Positions 1-14,857 of a DNA stretch of 64,000 bases are shown in pieces. Positions within the stretch are counted from its first letter, which is position 1. Each line of letters opens with the position of its first letter. The stretch comes from Phallus indusiatus (lineage: Eukaryota > Basidiomycota > Agaricomycetes > Phallales > Phallaceae): contig JAQFWX010000019.1 in assembly GCA_027605045.1 (NCBI GenBank), positions 248,001-312,000 on the forward strand, given 5' to 3'. The position numbers and the translations under genes are program-made. The notes under the pieces were generated by a model. That model saw nothing but the letters and a program-made list of their open reading frames with translations, ran no database searches and was not told the origin of the DNA.

Positions 1-1674
<1,674 letters not shown>

Positions 1675-3402
1675 TTCGGGGTGGAAATTCAAGAAAAACG
1701 TCTTCCATTTCCACATTATGTACTCCATAAATTCAGACAAATAGGCCATGTGAATGTCCTATGAGCTATGGAACCACGTGAAAGATTTCCAGCAAAAGGT
1801 AATGTGGTCACTAGGGTCATATCAACTTTAATTATGTAAAGCTTCGGTTCTCCCGAGACTCTGCAGCTTTCAGCTCCGCTACATTTAATCCTTCATCGTG
1901 ACCTCCACCGGAAAACATATATTTTTCATACTGTGCGTGCGTCTTTATGCGTTTTCAATCTGAATACGAATGAATACCTCCAAAGGTAACCGGATGCTTT
2001 CAGCTTTTTTTAGGAATGATGGATGCTAAGATCTAAGAATGGATTGAGATCACCTATCAGCCGGATCCACGATCTAGCACCAATAATAGCAAGAAGGTCA
2101 AATTCCTTGTGGGACGTTCAACACGTGAATCATTATATTATGATTCTTATATTAGTTTTCTACCAGCCTAAGGTTTTCTCTCCAATAACAGTATAGAATC
2201 CGAACAGCACTGATTATTATGATTTTAGCTCGGGTTTTTATCTGTTTTGATGAACAGTCAACTTCAGTTGCACGCTCGGATAATTTGTATCTCACTTCGG
2301 TACACCTTTCTTCCGATATTTCACATGAAAAAAAAATCAAAACTGCGTGGAAACCCAGAACCAATGAACCTGAGATCTGGGCAGAATTGTTCTGAGTAAC
2401 AATTTCCGAGTTGCTTCCCCATACTGGCTTTTGCAAACTGTAAATCACCTTGAACTCTCTACCTAACCCGTTTAACTTGGATGTAAAAGGTTTAACTTCC
2501 ATGTTTATGCACAATGTGACTTCAATTCGCTCCTATTGATGGCTGTTTTTTTACAGGAAGCACAACAGGATCTCAGCAACGGTGTCCTAGAGATGAAATC
2601 GTTAGCTTAAGGGCAATCTGATATTTTGAACTTGCTTCAGCACCATCAATACTTGCTTTTTCAGTCCTTAATGAAAATCGTGAGTCTGCTGAGAAAGAGA
2701 TAGATCTGAATTGTTGTCAAGTGCTTGCTCATCAAAATGATTTTGGTGTCGTGGCTCAATCAAGGAGCTCTTCTGGACGCTCCAACCTGCAACGATACTC
2801 GTTATTGCGTAATTTCGTTGACATGGTGTCTTGAACGGTTTGAGCCTTTGAGGCTGTGGACGCAGAAACGGAATCTATTTTCATATCGCGAGTTGCTGGC
2901 TCGTTGCTCGTTGAGACTGTTTGATTTCTGATCCAGGTGTACGAGGTTACCAACTGCGGTGAACAACACGAACCATAAATCATTTATGGAACCCGTGGAG
3001 AAGCAATGAAGAAGATCCTTCATTCCGGTGCTGGAGCCCGGGGCGCTAGTATGTACTCGGTGCCAGTGAGTAGACGAAATTAATTTTTTTTAATCAAAAA
3101 ATGCCGTCCGCGGATTTTCTTTCAAGAACTCCATGTGACCAGACTCTTATACAGTAAGGCTGAGTACTGAATAGTACTGAATAATGAGTGGATTATATGT
3201 CGAACTTAAGAAGATGAACCTATACAAATGTCAGTAATTATTTCCTTATATACTTACGCATATTTTTAAGCGATCGTTTAGTGGCCCAGATGCATCCGAG
3301 TCCTGCATCCTGAGTCACTAATCCCTGAAGAATTGACAGTCAGACACCCAGTCCTCAGGTCTCAACAGTCACCTAGCAAGGATCCCCACTTCTCCCGTCA
3401 AA
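1675..3402. other. Intergenic region between glucoamylase and MFS transporter
   Basis: This is a divergent intergenic region of about 1.7 kb holding both promoters. Open frames on both strands are short, AT-rich and resemble no family I know. No repeat or RNA gene was recognised. The longest open frame here (2152-2514, minus) has no domain-like sequence and I do not call it a gene. Confidence 0.5.
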
Positions 3403-5284
3403 ATGGTCAATGATACGACTTCAGACGAACAATCCCCCTTGTTGCGTGGCGATACGATTTCTGCTCCTGCTGAAAATGGACACGATCAACTAGCCGGTGC
3501 CGGCGACGCCCCACTGAAACCGTCAATCCGAGCTAGTCCGACGCCACTACCTTTGTTAAATGTGGCTCTCGTTATGTCGGTGGCTGCGATGACCCCTATC
3601 GTTTTTGAGCTCGTATTTCCTTTTCTGAACCAGATGATTCTTGAAGTAGGCATAGTCACGGACCCCGAACAAGTTGGTTTTTATTCTGGCATTATAGAAT
3701 CAGTTTTTTCGTTGACGAGTTTTCTGGCGGGTGCGTTGCTTACAAGGCTGTTGATTCGCCTCAGTTTTTGAATAACATTTCTTGAAGTTATGCCCGGCAG
3801 TCGACTATCGGACCGCATTGGTCGGAAACCGATAATCCTAGGAGGAACGCTGTTCATGGCCATCTCGACTGTGACCTTTGGTTTTAGTAAAACACTCTCA
3901 TCAATGATTCTGAGTAGATGTGTTGGTGGGGCCGCCGGCAGTGTATGGGTATCCGCCAAAACAGTCATGGCTGAATCCACAGACAAAAGCAATCAAGGAA
4001 AAGCTTTCCAGCTCTTTACGGTTTGATGCGTCTCATCCTTCCCGCACAAATGGGCTAATGGTGTTTGGATCAGATTGCATATCGCACAGGACAAATCGTG
4101 GGGTTACCTTTAGGAGGACTCTTAGCTCATCCTGAGCGAAATTTCTCTCTGTTCCGAACAAAATTTTGGATCGAATATCCCTTCGTTTTGCCGTGCTTTG
4201 TTGCTGCCGGTTTTGCTGTATTCGTTGTCATACTCGGTTTTTTCTTCTTGGAAGAGGTAAATAGTGTTGGTTTTTGTTTGTATTTTCTTATGTTAAAATA
4301 TCATAGACATTGCCAGCTAAGCGACGGACCGTCTCGCGACTGCGAAACTCTTCCGAGCTTTTGGAAATTGCCTCTGACCATTCTGCTGACTCCGCGCTTC
4401 CTATAAAATCAGTCTTGACACCTCCTATAATTTCGCTTCTTGTCAGCATTGTAGCGATGTGCTGGGCTTCCGAGGCAATATTTTCTTTGTATGAGAATGA
4501 GCTTGTCATATTTGGGCGTTCTAATACATCTCGATTAGGTACCCACTGTATTCATTCACACCCGTTTCTTCTGGGGGACTTGGTATGAGCGAAGCTGCAA
4601 TCGGGATTCAGATGGCTCTAAGATCCTTTATCCACCTGGGTATCATGCCATTTTATGGCACACTCGAGCGTCGCTTCGGTAGCGCTATGAACTTATACCG
4701 GTTTAGCATGTGTCTATGGCCAGTGATTATAATATACATGCCTCTCCTAAATGTCCTCGCTCGTATTTTCGGTTCCAACTCATGGGCCGTCAATATTGCT
4801 CTTGTTGCATTTTATGTGCTCTGGGGGCTCTGCTGCTTTGCGTGGAGTAAGCTTTTCGACATTTACTTTCATCATTATTAATACATCGTTCCATCCACTA
4901 GCTTGTGTATCCATCATGGTTACGGATGCTTCTCCATCTGCAAAAGCGCTTTCAACAGTCAATGTAAGTGTCAGACTGAACTTTATTCTTTGACGAACAA
5001 TCTAATACGTGCCCCTTATTCTGTGCTTAAGAGTTTATCCCAAATGGCGACTCTTTTGCCACAGGCTGTTGCTCCTGCATTTGCGACGGCGTTATTCGCA
5101 CTTTCCATAAAAAGCGAGATTGTCGGTGGCAACATGATATGGCTAGTTTTATTGATTTTCAGTAAGACCTTATATTGCGCTATCCACCGTAACAACGATT
5201 TATTTTTCTCGCTTCCTAGCTTGTGGTGGCGCCATACAAAGCATGTCGTTGAAGGAACCGACGTCGAATTGGCGAAATCAATGA
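3403..5284 (+). CDS. MFS transporter (DHA1-type)
   Basis: Multi-spanning plasma or vacuolar membrane permease of the major facilitator superfamily; the substrate cannot be read from sequence. Exons: 3403-3730, 3788-4020, 4074-4256, 4307-4488, 4539-4846, 4902-4963, 5032-5161 and 5220-5284. The N-terminus is hydrophilic (about 45 residues). TM1 follows (LLNVALVMSVAAMTP), then the motif-A-like loop RLSDRIGRKP between TM2 and TM3. Next come a GQIVGLPLGGLL segment, a long central loop, and a C-terminal half containing SSGGLG and LLPQAVAPAFATALFA. These are hallmarks of the fungal 'MFS general substrate transporter' group related to ZIF-like DHA1 carriers. All seven introns are GT-AG and 50-68 nt. 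The C-terminus after the last helix is short. The family is clear; transport function is inferred only. Confidence 0.9.
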
Positions 5285-6844
5285 ACGCGGTCAATCAAAA
5301 TCTTAAATAGATTCATTTACTTCTATTAGCAACGTCGATTGTCATCCTTTATTGCATGTGTATCAATTGCTAGAGTAAGTCCATCGAGTCCCGGAACTTT
5401 TTTTAGAATGGGATCGCCTACTGCTTTTATACAATGTTCGTGGCTGGCGATAATCATAAACATATAAGCATTTAAGATCTAATCAAAGTTGGGTACAGGT
5501 ATGATTTCCCGTTGCCGTTGGATGGTTAAACATAAAAGCGGTGTGCTAGACTAATTTGGGATCTAAAACCCGTAGCCATAGTTGTTCCTAGAAAGCGGAA
5601 CAAATTCTGCAACGTTTGCTGATGTCAAGCGGGGCAAAACAATATTATTTAATATAAGCACAGCCATAACAGCCAGTCGTTGCGAATCTCGACCCTTTCT
5701 ATTTCAATATGTGGTGCTCCTGTTAGCATTCAATATTAAATCTTTTGATATCCGTTGTTTCAAGCTGAATGCCCATGGACGGAGGAACTTTCACTCCGAC
5801 CTCACAAGTGTGGTAACTGCGTTTTGGACAACAATGATCAGGTACATGATGAGTCGTCTGGTGGACTGTCAAGCCTTAGGCTCTATACTATGTATGTGTA
5901 AAGCAGCTTTCCATGCGAATGTTAACCGAATGACTTATAACTAATAACTAATGATTAGCTAATTGATTCGCTCACACTACCCAAATTTTTGACGAGGCTG
6001 ATCAGGGTTTTGTTGAGTGGGTAACATCAACTGATGTGCCACCCTTCGAATTTGCTGCCAGTGGTACTGTTATAGATTGAAGGGGCTGAGATAAGAAAGA
6101 TCTTCCTTTGAATCATTCATAAATTCTACATCGCGACTTCTTGTTCTATGTTTGAAAATCAAGCAAATACTTCGGGCCCGATACTGGGTTAATCTTTCGA
6201 GAGTTCTTTGATGTGAATGGTAGTCCAATTTGATGTGGGGAGGCAAGGCGTGTGTATGTCTATTATTAATGGGAAATTGGGCAGGTTACAGACGGATAGC
6301 CGGATCGCCTGTTTCTATATCTCGCTCCTTATTCCTGACTGTTTATTTCATATTAGGCAAGTATAAATGATCAAATGATGACTGCCCTTAGAGAAATACT
6401 AGCTCAACTCGGCTTCAACGGTGCGGGAGATCCGAATTTGACGGGAGCTCGTAAATTCTTACTAGCTGGATAAAGTTGAGCATCACTTGCCTATGACGTG
6501 GGATGATTGCCAAAACCTCGTCAACACAACAACCATAATTTAATTCTTTTTTTTTTCGGATTAAATAGATTAAGTTGAAATAATGAAACAAATGATAATG
6601 AAATGACAAGGTGATTATGCGTGCTTAAATGTAATGATTCGATGCAGGTCATACCAGATACCAAAAAATTGGTTGGATAGCGCATACACGTAATCTAAAT
6701 ATAGATATATCAGTTAAAGCAAACAAGATGTTATGAGACAGAGATCGACCCATACGTGAGCGCGAATTCACCAATTAAGAATGGTATCCCTAATTGCGTG
6801 AATTTTTTTGGCCCATGACCCAGAGGGATGCCAGGATTAGGGAG
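5285..6844. other. Intergenic region, no gene recognised
   Basis: About 1.6 kb between the convergent ends of the MFS transporter and the zinc-finger gene. Open frames are short with no family resemblance. An AT-rich stretch with a long T run lies near 6540-6600. I see no transposon termini. Confidence 0.5.
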
Positions 6845-7766
6845 TTATGGTGAGGCACCATGGGTCCGTTGATGACGTCGCATATTGGACGAGGCACTGA
6901 ACGTCTTTCCGCATCCCGGCCAAGGGCATTGGTACGCTAAAGAAATGTTCATCAACACTCGCATTTGTATGCTCACGGGAAAGTCGGAAATTCTTACGCC
7001 GTTCACCGCTATGAGTCGTCAAATGGCTCTGCATTGTGTGGTTAATATAAGTAGTATCCAGTAAGCACACGCGAAATAAGAAAAAGATTGTTTAAAAAAA
7101 GAATGTGCACCTTATAGTGGCTCAGCTTTTCAAACCGTCGCCCACACTCCGGACAAGCATGTTTCCCCGTTGACATTGATATCGCTTCCTCTTTCAACAC
7201 TTGACGGAAGTCATCTCGGTCTGAAGATCGTTGGTGCACCAGACCTTGGTCGGAAGTAACGAATACGTGATATGCATGTGAAGGAGGGACGTTTCCTCCT
7301 GACGGGCGTTGCTGAGATCGAGAAGGAGGGTAGTCTTGAGCGTACGACCTGCCATTCTCGTAGTGTAGACCTGCTGAGCTACTTGAACTGGGTCCATACG
7401 AAACAGGGGTGCTAGCCCTTAATGGAGGCAGGGTAGATGACGATTGTGATGATTTCTGCAACCGATAATTAATTTCTTTGAAACGAAAACGTCTTGGCTG
7501 AAAATCTGACATATCTATCGGAGGGATACATCGAAATAGAGCTATGCCGCCTCGATGACGATTCGCTTGTCGATGCATAAGCTGGCGCTCTTGGGTCCGA
7601 GCTGATAGGTTGTTGTAAGACGTCTTGAAGAGGAATAGAAACAAGTCAGCACTGCCAAATGGACAAATTCAAAAACATAAAAAAGCGTACCGCCAACAAC
7701 GTCTCTTATAGGAGGCAGCTTCCTTGACGAACTATAATACTTTTCATCTCCTGAAGCTGAAGACAT
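6845..7766 (-). CDS. C2H2 zinc-finger protein (two C-terminal fingers)
   Basis: Probable DNA-binding regulator of 218 residues. Exons on minus: 7691-7766, 7511-7623, 7111-7455, 6998-7028 and 6845-6936; lengths sum to a multiple of three. The N-terminal two thirds are Ser/Pro/Arg-rich and look disordered. Two adjacent C2H2 fingers close the protein. Finger 1 starts CPECGRRF and ends HLTTHSGERP, split by an intron in its helix; finger 2 is CPWPGCGKTF...RRHQRTH. The HSGERP linker between them is typical of tandem DNA-binding fingers. The start is the first Met (MSSASGDEKYY). No acidic activation region is obvious. Target genes cannot be inferred. Similar short proteins with two terminal fingers are common in Agaricomycetes. 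Confidence 0.88.
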
Positions 7767-8822
7767 CCTCAATCTTGTAGGGAAGGAAGGTCGTCAGGAG
7801 ATTGGTTTTATAGGCGAAATAGACTGTGGAAAACTGAAAGCGTTCGTACCTCTTTTTTATATACACGGACCACGGGTTAGGTACAGAAAAGTCTCTAGCG
7901 ACCGAGGCAATCCCTCCTTAATGGAGGTGAAAAAGACAATCGAGGTAAACAAATACCTATGGATGTTATATATTTAGCAACTAGGATTTGATGGCGCGGA
8001 AACGTTCGGCAGCTGTAGAACCGCCTGGTGGAAATTTAACTTGATCAATGAATCTACGGTCTACACAGCAGACCTGTTCTATATCTAATTCCGGTTTACC
8101 CTTCGACGAAATCAAAACTCATTACCTTTAAGAAGTCAGTTTGACTCTCATTTAGATATCAGCGTGCAAGTGCATGGTGACTAGATGGCAAAACACATCA
8201 CATTTTTTGGAACCCGTCAGCTCGGCTGATCCTGGTCCTCCATGCGCGGAATGTTCGGGGTATTTTCTTGTAAAATAAAGACGTTTCATTGATTAATAAA
8301 TTGAATATCGGAGCGTAGGTTTTAATTGTCTCTCTTAAAGCGCTCTGACAACCCCGTGTCCTGTCCGGACGGAAATAATATTTCAGTGGCTATAACAGAA
8401 ATCACGTAGAATATCAAAAGATCTTGTAACGAATCTCACAGGTTTCAAGTAACGCCATCACCAGTGAAACTAGATTTTTTTAACTCATCATCCCGAGCTC
8501 AGTTCGCATGTCGGGAGCATAATGAAATTCAATGACAAAGGAACGAGCGTTTTGACACCGCCATCGTAGGTATTAAGTCTCGGGGAACCAGGCAATCAAA
8601 CAGTCGTCAACCGTTACATTTTCCCACAGCCCATCATGTTGGGTTTCAATTGCAATGCGCTAGCGTTCCTTTTGCCTATGGCATCTATTGAATCTGGAAT
8701 CTCAGTAACGAAGGTCCAAATATACCTACAAATGATTACTTTATAAGCACAAAATAGGAAATATTTACACGCCGACCAACCAAACTGCATCAAATACACA
8801 CATGTGTCACCAAATTATAATC
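7767..8822. other. Intergenic region upstream of the zinc-finger gene
   Basis: About 1 kb between the zinc-finger gene start and the 3' end of the BUB2-type gene. I see no coding family, RNA gene or repeat. It should contain the zinc-finger promoter and the BUB2-type gene's 3' UTR. Confidence 0.5.
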
Positions 8823-10145
8823 TCATCTGATCTCATACGGATGTTTCACAAGCTCTTCATACAGGTCCGCTGGTAAGTCTCTTACTAATGTCACCGCAAT
8901 GCCTATAACAGGCAAAGCTTCCAAGGGCGGAAATGTACGCAAAATGCGCATTGGACTGTGGCCAGTTATTATTATCTCGTTTTAGATGAACCAGTGACGA
9001 CATGATCGTACCTCGGATTGCTCATCACTTCTTCTCGAATGAGTAATAATTGAGCAATGACGCAGAGAACATTGAGATGAACACCAAAGGCTAATAAGAA
9101 GTCCCATAACTGTAGTACTTGATCAAGTGGCGGCGTGCATGCACAGAGTGTCAAAACGGCTTTCGGATAATGATATCTTAGATGACAGAGAAGCATATAA
9201 GAGATGCAGTGACTCACAAGGAAAGGCATATATTTCGGCTGACAGATTTTTGGACCGCAAATAGCCATATAGTTCCGCGTCAACCGTTTTGAGACATCGA
9301 TCTAGCAACTGTGAACAACGGAGAGAGAGATGAATTTAGTAAGTATACAGCCTCAGGCTTACATTCCAGTTATCGAGCGGCTAATAAATATGAAAAGTCA
9401 TACCTTTAATCCCCGATGGACACCTTCTAATGTGGGCTGGACATATAGAGGACATGAAACTTCAATAAATCGAGAAAAGCAGTAGAAAGCTTCCAGCTCT
9501 GAAGGAAGTGTATATAAGAAAGGTGCCGCCAAGACATTCATTCCTTGAATATATGTGAAATTGAGCGGTGGAGCTTGAGGAGAGTTCTGCCGATCTAACA
9601 TAATTCAATAGCATCAATTTTAAGGCGATTAATGAGTGGATATGTTACAGACCGTAGGTCCGCCAAATAAAGGCTTCTAAAAGACGAACAAGCATTTCCT
9701 CGCTCACTCGCTCTTTGAACCCACGATCTGTGGCCAGTGTTCTGAATTTCAAAATGATAATAAGAATTGCTTGTTTCAATACAATGTTCAGATACTCGCC
9801 TAAACGTGTCATTTCGAATTTTCTCTCTCACAGGGCAGGCACCTCGCGCGACATATCCAGCAAATTCGTCAGCGGAAACTTCATTCACGCGTAGTAATAT
9901 TTTCCAAATACGTGGACGTAACGTAGGGTCCTTCATTCATCAATTAACATGAAGTGATAAATCTCTGAACATCCCGAAAAGTGACTGACCGCCTCTTGGG
10001 GTATGCCTTCAACCAGGATTAATCGTCGTAACCGTTTGATGCTCTCTTGTATTTCAGCAGGTGTTCGATTGGCTCTTTGCATTTTCGGCTGATTGAGTAT
10101 TTTTTGAAAAGCAGCTACTGCCGCTGCCGGGTTTGGATTCGACAT
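8823..10145 (-). CDS. BUB2: BUB2-type TBC-domain GTPase-activating protein
   Basis: Predicted GAP subunit of the Bub2-Bfa1 complex that acts on the Tem1/Spg1 GTPase and restrains mitotic exit at the spindle pole. The spliced product is 312 residues, close to the family's usual length. Exons on minus: 9990-10145, 9800-9930, 9653-9741, 9404-9594, 9218-9308, 9012-9159 and 8823-8955. The TBC domain covers most of the protein. Its arginine-finger motif IxxDxxR appears as IRNDTFR and its glutamine-finger motif YxQ as YIQGMN. Further family landmarks are LRPRIWK, KNLSAEIYAFP and LQLWDFLLAFG. The intron at 9742-9799 only keeps frame with a GC donor (GCGAGT). The start Met precedes a short Ala-rich N-terminus. 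Assignment to Bub2 rather than another TBC protein rests on length and motif spacing. Confidence 0.92.
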
Positions 10146-10383
10146 GATGATTGTTGAAAAAGGTATCGATATAACGGGGCACGAAAAAAGAAAATAGCTG
10201 ACGTAATCGCCTCGTGGTTCCACGTCTGGCACGCGCGTACGACCACACACGCCCACACTAGCTCGTTTCTTGTTCAGTTGCAGATTGGTCGCAGACCCTT
10301 CGTCTCATATTTCTATATCCTCAAAATAGATACAGCAGTAATTCAATTCAATACAATAATGCGGTGTTTCACAATGTCATAAT

Positions 10384-13347
10384 CTAGATGGGCGTGTTCC
10401 TTCGTACTGCTGTCGCAGTTGATATGTAATTATCCCAGGCATTGATAGTAGCCGAGGGCCACACTGTCGAAAATTGCGTTGATGCTGATCCATAAAAGAT
10501 AGGGTTGGTTTCTCCCGGTAGTATTCCATCTGCGAATGCACTATTCTCACCCCCGACTACCGTAGCTCGTCCCGGAATCACGGATCCAAGGGGGTTGTTT
10601 CCTAAAAGGAACTCGAATACAAAGTCCAATGCCTGTTTGCCGTATTAATTATAATATTCCCAAGATAGCAGAAACGACTCACTGCCCGAGGTGCAAAAAT
10701 AGGCACTTGATGGCTGGCGTGATTGAATAGAACATAGGTTAGATTCCGTTCTTGGTGCACTATCCCATACAAAGATCCGTTTCTGCTTAGCCAGGGAGTT
10801 GAAGGTGGTCGCGTGAAGCCTCTTATCCCACCAAACGTTGTGTTCTAAGTAAACGAGAAAAAAAAATCAGAACTGAGATCGGAGTACCTTTAGGCATACA
10901 CTCGCCTGAATTGTAACTGTCAAACGTAAGAGATGTCACCTTTGAAGCTTGTATAAGGGCTTAGAAAAGGGAAACGGCATACTAAGACTTCCCATGTGGG
11001 CGTCCAGACTATCGTCATTGCCCGAATAAATAATCCAAGATACACCCCTTTGAGTAGCATTGCTCGCTAAGTCAGACAAAAACACTATAGGCCTAGACAA
11101 GTGGGAAAATCAGTCTGGTTTTGACAGAATGCGTTGTATCACGTATCACGGCTTACGGGGGACCTGAATATGGCATGTAAATACACGATGTATCTTGTGA
11201 TTTAGAATGGAAAATGTAGCGCTTATTACTTACTCGGATCTGCGCAAAATATAATTACTTTGATCAGCAGTTCAGTATTAACGCAATATTTCATGCTTAC
11301 CTCCTTGAGTGAAGCTGTTATTGAAAGGGTAAGTTGGCTCGAAGAAAATACTCCAGTTCTTGCTTAGAGGAGCGTGTATGGCCGTCCTGACTCGAAAATC
11401 TACAAGCACAGTTGATTATTAATAACAACGCAGCATCATTGCTCGTAGTCGAACTGACCGTTAAGAAACACACTAGCGTCTAAGGGAGCCTCCGGATCAA
11501 GCGCATCGGGTATGTTCTTATTCTAAATTAGCCAGGACGAGCCGACAGACGAACGGATCCACACCTACGTAGGGCTAAAACTTGTTAGAACGGAACTCTT
11601 TTAATCTATTCTGGAGAGAAATGAACTAACATCGAAACCATTAACATCATTTTTTGCTGTTACAATCAACTATTAGTGATAATCACGCCTTTGGTGATAG
11701 AAAGGTGACTTACACCAAGGAAAAGTGAAGTTGAAAGCGTAATCAATCATCTCGTCATATAGATCGCATCCGTACCAGGGATTAATGGTATTACTCCATT
11801 GGTCGGCAACAAATTTATGAAATTCGGAGTACTGGCGTTTTGAATTGGTCTTGAACGGCGCGGCTCCCATATTGAGCACCGCGCGTAACGATACGCGCTT
11901 GGCGGTCGCTGTAGCAACTTCGGACAGCAATGATTGGGGTCCTATTGCAGCAGGAGAAACAATGGTCGGGATGCTTTCGCGTTGCGGATAACTCAAATTG
12001 ATATCTAAATTGCATAAATGGGCTCTGAGGGGTTATAATTTTTCAATGTAAGAAAATTGATTCAGGGGAAGTCGTGAATGTTGAACGGTGAATCCTGACT
12101 GACTGTTGCCTAAAGTATTCAAATACAGAATGATCAAAGTTGATCAATTGGGGATATGTTTCCAAAACACTGATCTAAAGATATTTTTGAACACAAATGG
12201 CAAATCGGAAATTGTTGAAAAGAAAACTTACGACAGGGGCTTGTCCATATACTTCCGGAGCTGCGATGGTTCCATCCCCAATAGCAAACTTTACAAGGTT
12301 AACCGGTGGTTTCTGGATTCCGAAATATGTCTTCACAATGTATGGTATAAACTTTCCTGTAAACTCCTTTTAGTAGTACCAAAACCACGGCTGAGAGTTT
12401 ACATGCCCGCATATGATTCGCCTATGAGATAAAGAGGCCTATGACACAAATTTGGAAATATCTGTACCAAATTACTAAGGAACCCCATCTTTTTTTATAT
12501 TAGGTTTGCATATGCATCGATCTCCCATGTTAGGACAACTTACGAAATCTGCTCCAACTGCGTCCTCATCGACGGCATATGACCCCGCATCGGCAGTTGC
12601 ATAACCGGTTCCTGTCGATGTCAGGTCATGGCTTGATTTCAGGACAATATTTCTCTCGGTGATACGTACCAACAGGCTGATCAACATAGAATCTAGACAA
12701 TTCAGTGAATCTAAGGGCGGAATATAAGTTTATAATCAAGTGTCACGTACATATCTGCGGCAATGTGCCAGCTGTAAGAATTGAAGGAAGCGCTGTAGTT
12801 GGCGTTAATGCGAATGGGGCCATTCTGAGATCAAAGTATTTAGACTAAAAACAATCGAGGGTAGCAAGAAAGTACTATGGAACCTCCAGGAATAAACCCG
12901 CTAAGCTTGAGGAACCTGGTCCTCCGTTCAACCATATGATCCAGCTGATTCGATGTTGTAAGATGGCGATAAAAATAAATCGATCGCTAATCTTACGGTT
13001 TATTGGACGAATCAACCGTCAAAGAGCCTTTGAAATTTTCGAAGGCATAGAAAAATAATGTGTTGTTGATGCCGCCTCTATTTACCGGGACATTTCCGGC
13101 ATAACTTCGTGGTACTGGAAACGTAATATTGGGTAAATAATCTTTCACTAAATAGTCTGTTTGGAAAAATCAGCTACACGTTAACCTCGATCAATAATTA
13201 CGCACATCGTTGCCACGCTCCACTATCGGTGAAGTTGATATAAGTGTTTGGGATTCCTCTGTAAAAATGTGGAAAGGTGGAAGGTAGATTTTGACTGACA
13301 GCGATGACGCTGAGTGGCCAGAGGAATAGAAGTAGGTGCAAGAACAT
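10384..13347 (-). CDS. Secreted serine carboxypeptidase (peptidase family S10), 19 exons
   Basis: Serine carboxypeptidase of 616 residues, probably secreted or vacuolar, removing C-terminal residues from peptides. It begins with a signal peptide (MFLHLLLFLWPLSVIAV). Catalytic Ser lies in GESYAG, Asp in YSGNDDS and His in the HASHQVP segment; the oxyanion region is NGGPGSSSL. The substrate-site segment reads GPIRINANYSASFNSYSW. Exons on minus, 5' to 3': 13206-13347, 12997-13156, 12884-12944, 12751-12824, 12670-12692, 12544-12611, 12407-12488, 12232-12356, 12104-12174, 11714-12024, 11631-11656, 11459-11522, 11301-11399, 11234-11239, 11157-11163, 10983-11092, 10906-10916, 10683-10844 and 10384-10632. 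Every phase closes. Two introns need GC donors. Exons of 6, 7, 11, 23 and 26 nt are unusual; the 6/7-nt pair rests on family homology and is the least certain part. Confidence 0.9.
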
Positions 13348-14857
13348 TTCGGTATGTCGACTTGAATATGCAACAAAGGTTTGTATTTTCATGTTTTTAT
13401 AGGCATTTCATGAGTCTCAAACACGAGTTCTCAAAATGGACATGAGTTTGGCAAGGCAACTCTTGATCGGTATATGGATCCAGATTAAATTTCTTTTTTG
13501 GCATGCGTTCGCAGGAATCGAGGGTAAGATAAGGATCACGGGTAAGAACTGAATCGCCATTCGATTAATGCACCGCCGAGCCGATAAATTTTCTTCCTTT
13601 CAAAATACATACAACATTTGGGTTCGCCGTACCCAAAAGTACTGTATATGTTTGTGATAATCGCTGAAGAGACGATACAAAGGGAATTAAAGAGAAAAAC
13701 ACTTGCTTTTGCGAAACTTCTTTAAATCTAGATCGTTGCATCTGTGGTTGGACGGTGTTCGCTTGAATCAAAACCATAAGGTTGAGGCAAGAAGCCATCG
13801 AGCGCTCATGAACCCTTGCACCACATAAAAGTGCTCAAGTCTTCTTTATGCTATCCGAAACCGGTTGTGGTTGGACGTCATTATAGATGATCAATTGATA
13901 CGGCGACCATATTCTTCGCTAAACCCCAGCACAACAAAGAGTTTTTGCGCAATGTCCTTCTTGCCTGGAGAAAGATTAATTAATTACAACCATGTTTTGG
14001 AACGTTAATTACGGATCACCTCGACAGCCGTGCCGCGCCGAATTAGAATATCACTGTCCGTCGTTTGAAACATTTAATATTGCGAGGAGCGACGGGTTTG
14101 CTGTTTATAACTGACGAATGTATAGTTTTGTCCAGACTGATGAAGGCAATATTCGAAGCATAACGGATACATGAATTTGTTAGGCAAGGAAAATAAAAAC
14201 ACATGTTTGAACGTACTCGTGTTCTGGCGAAGGATCCGTGCATGCGTTTCCGTTTGTTATGTGGTTCATTCAGTAGTATATTCACGGCGTTTCATTCGCT
14301 TCGATGCTTGAATTGTAAGAAAAAAAATAGGAGCTCGCGCCATGATGCAAAGTCCTTCTCCGCAGGGAACCCAATTTCCAAGAGAAGAGTTTGTAAAAAA
14401 TGAGGCATCACGACAAACAGAGTTGTTTCGTCGCAGAATACCCTGAATTCTTTTCACATGAAAAAAAGAGAGGAAACACATTCGGTGATTATCTTGGTAT
14501 TCAGTCAACATGCATGCTTTACTAAGAATAATTCCAAAATAAGAAAACTGCGCAATGATGGACAAAAACAATTGTCGGACATGCCTTCAACCTTGACTCG
14601 GAATATTCCCTCGACGCTCCTCTTTGCTCGTTCACGTCCCCAGTTGATGAAAGGCGAAGAAGCCCCAAAGAAGCATTTGTATGAATGAATAAAGACACGC
14701 AAAATTTTGTGATAAGAAAGACGTGTTTTCTGTAATTCGCGTCGCTAACTCAGTGGGCAACGATGGCAACCGCAAAAGATTAATTGGCGCTCAAATTGCG
14801 GAGGCACTTTCCGGCTGGCGGCCAAGCGCTGACAAACGCACCGCTGGCGACACATTC
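13348..14857. other. Intergenic region between carboxypeptidase and BSD gene
   Basis: About 1.5 kb with divergent promoters. One 77-codon open frame (13565-13798, minus) starts with ATG and is not simple repeat, but I recognise no family and cannot tell it from chance. Overlapping frames at 14203-14700 look like AT-rich noise. Confidence 0.45.

Noticed and set aside
2152..2514. 120-codon minus frame upstream of the glucoamylase
   Set aside because: No domain-like sequence and no splice-supported extension.
13565..13798. 77-codon ATG frame on minus strand between the carboxypeptidase and BSD genes
   Set aside because: No recognised family, no flanking exon evidence, and its length is within chance expectation.
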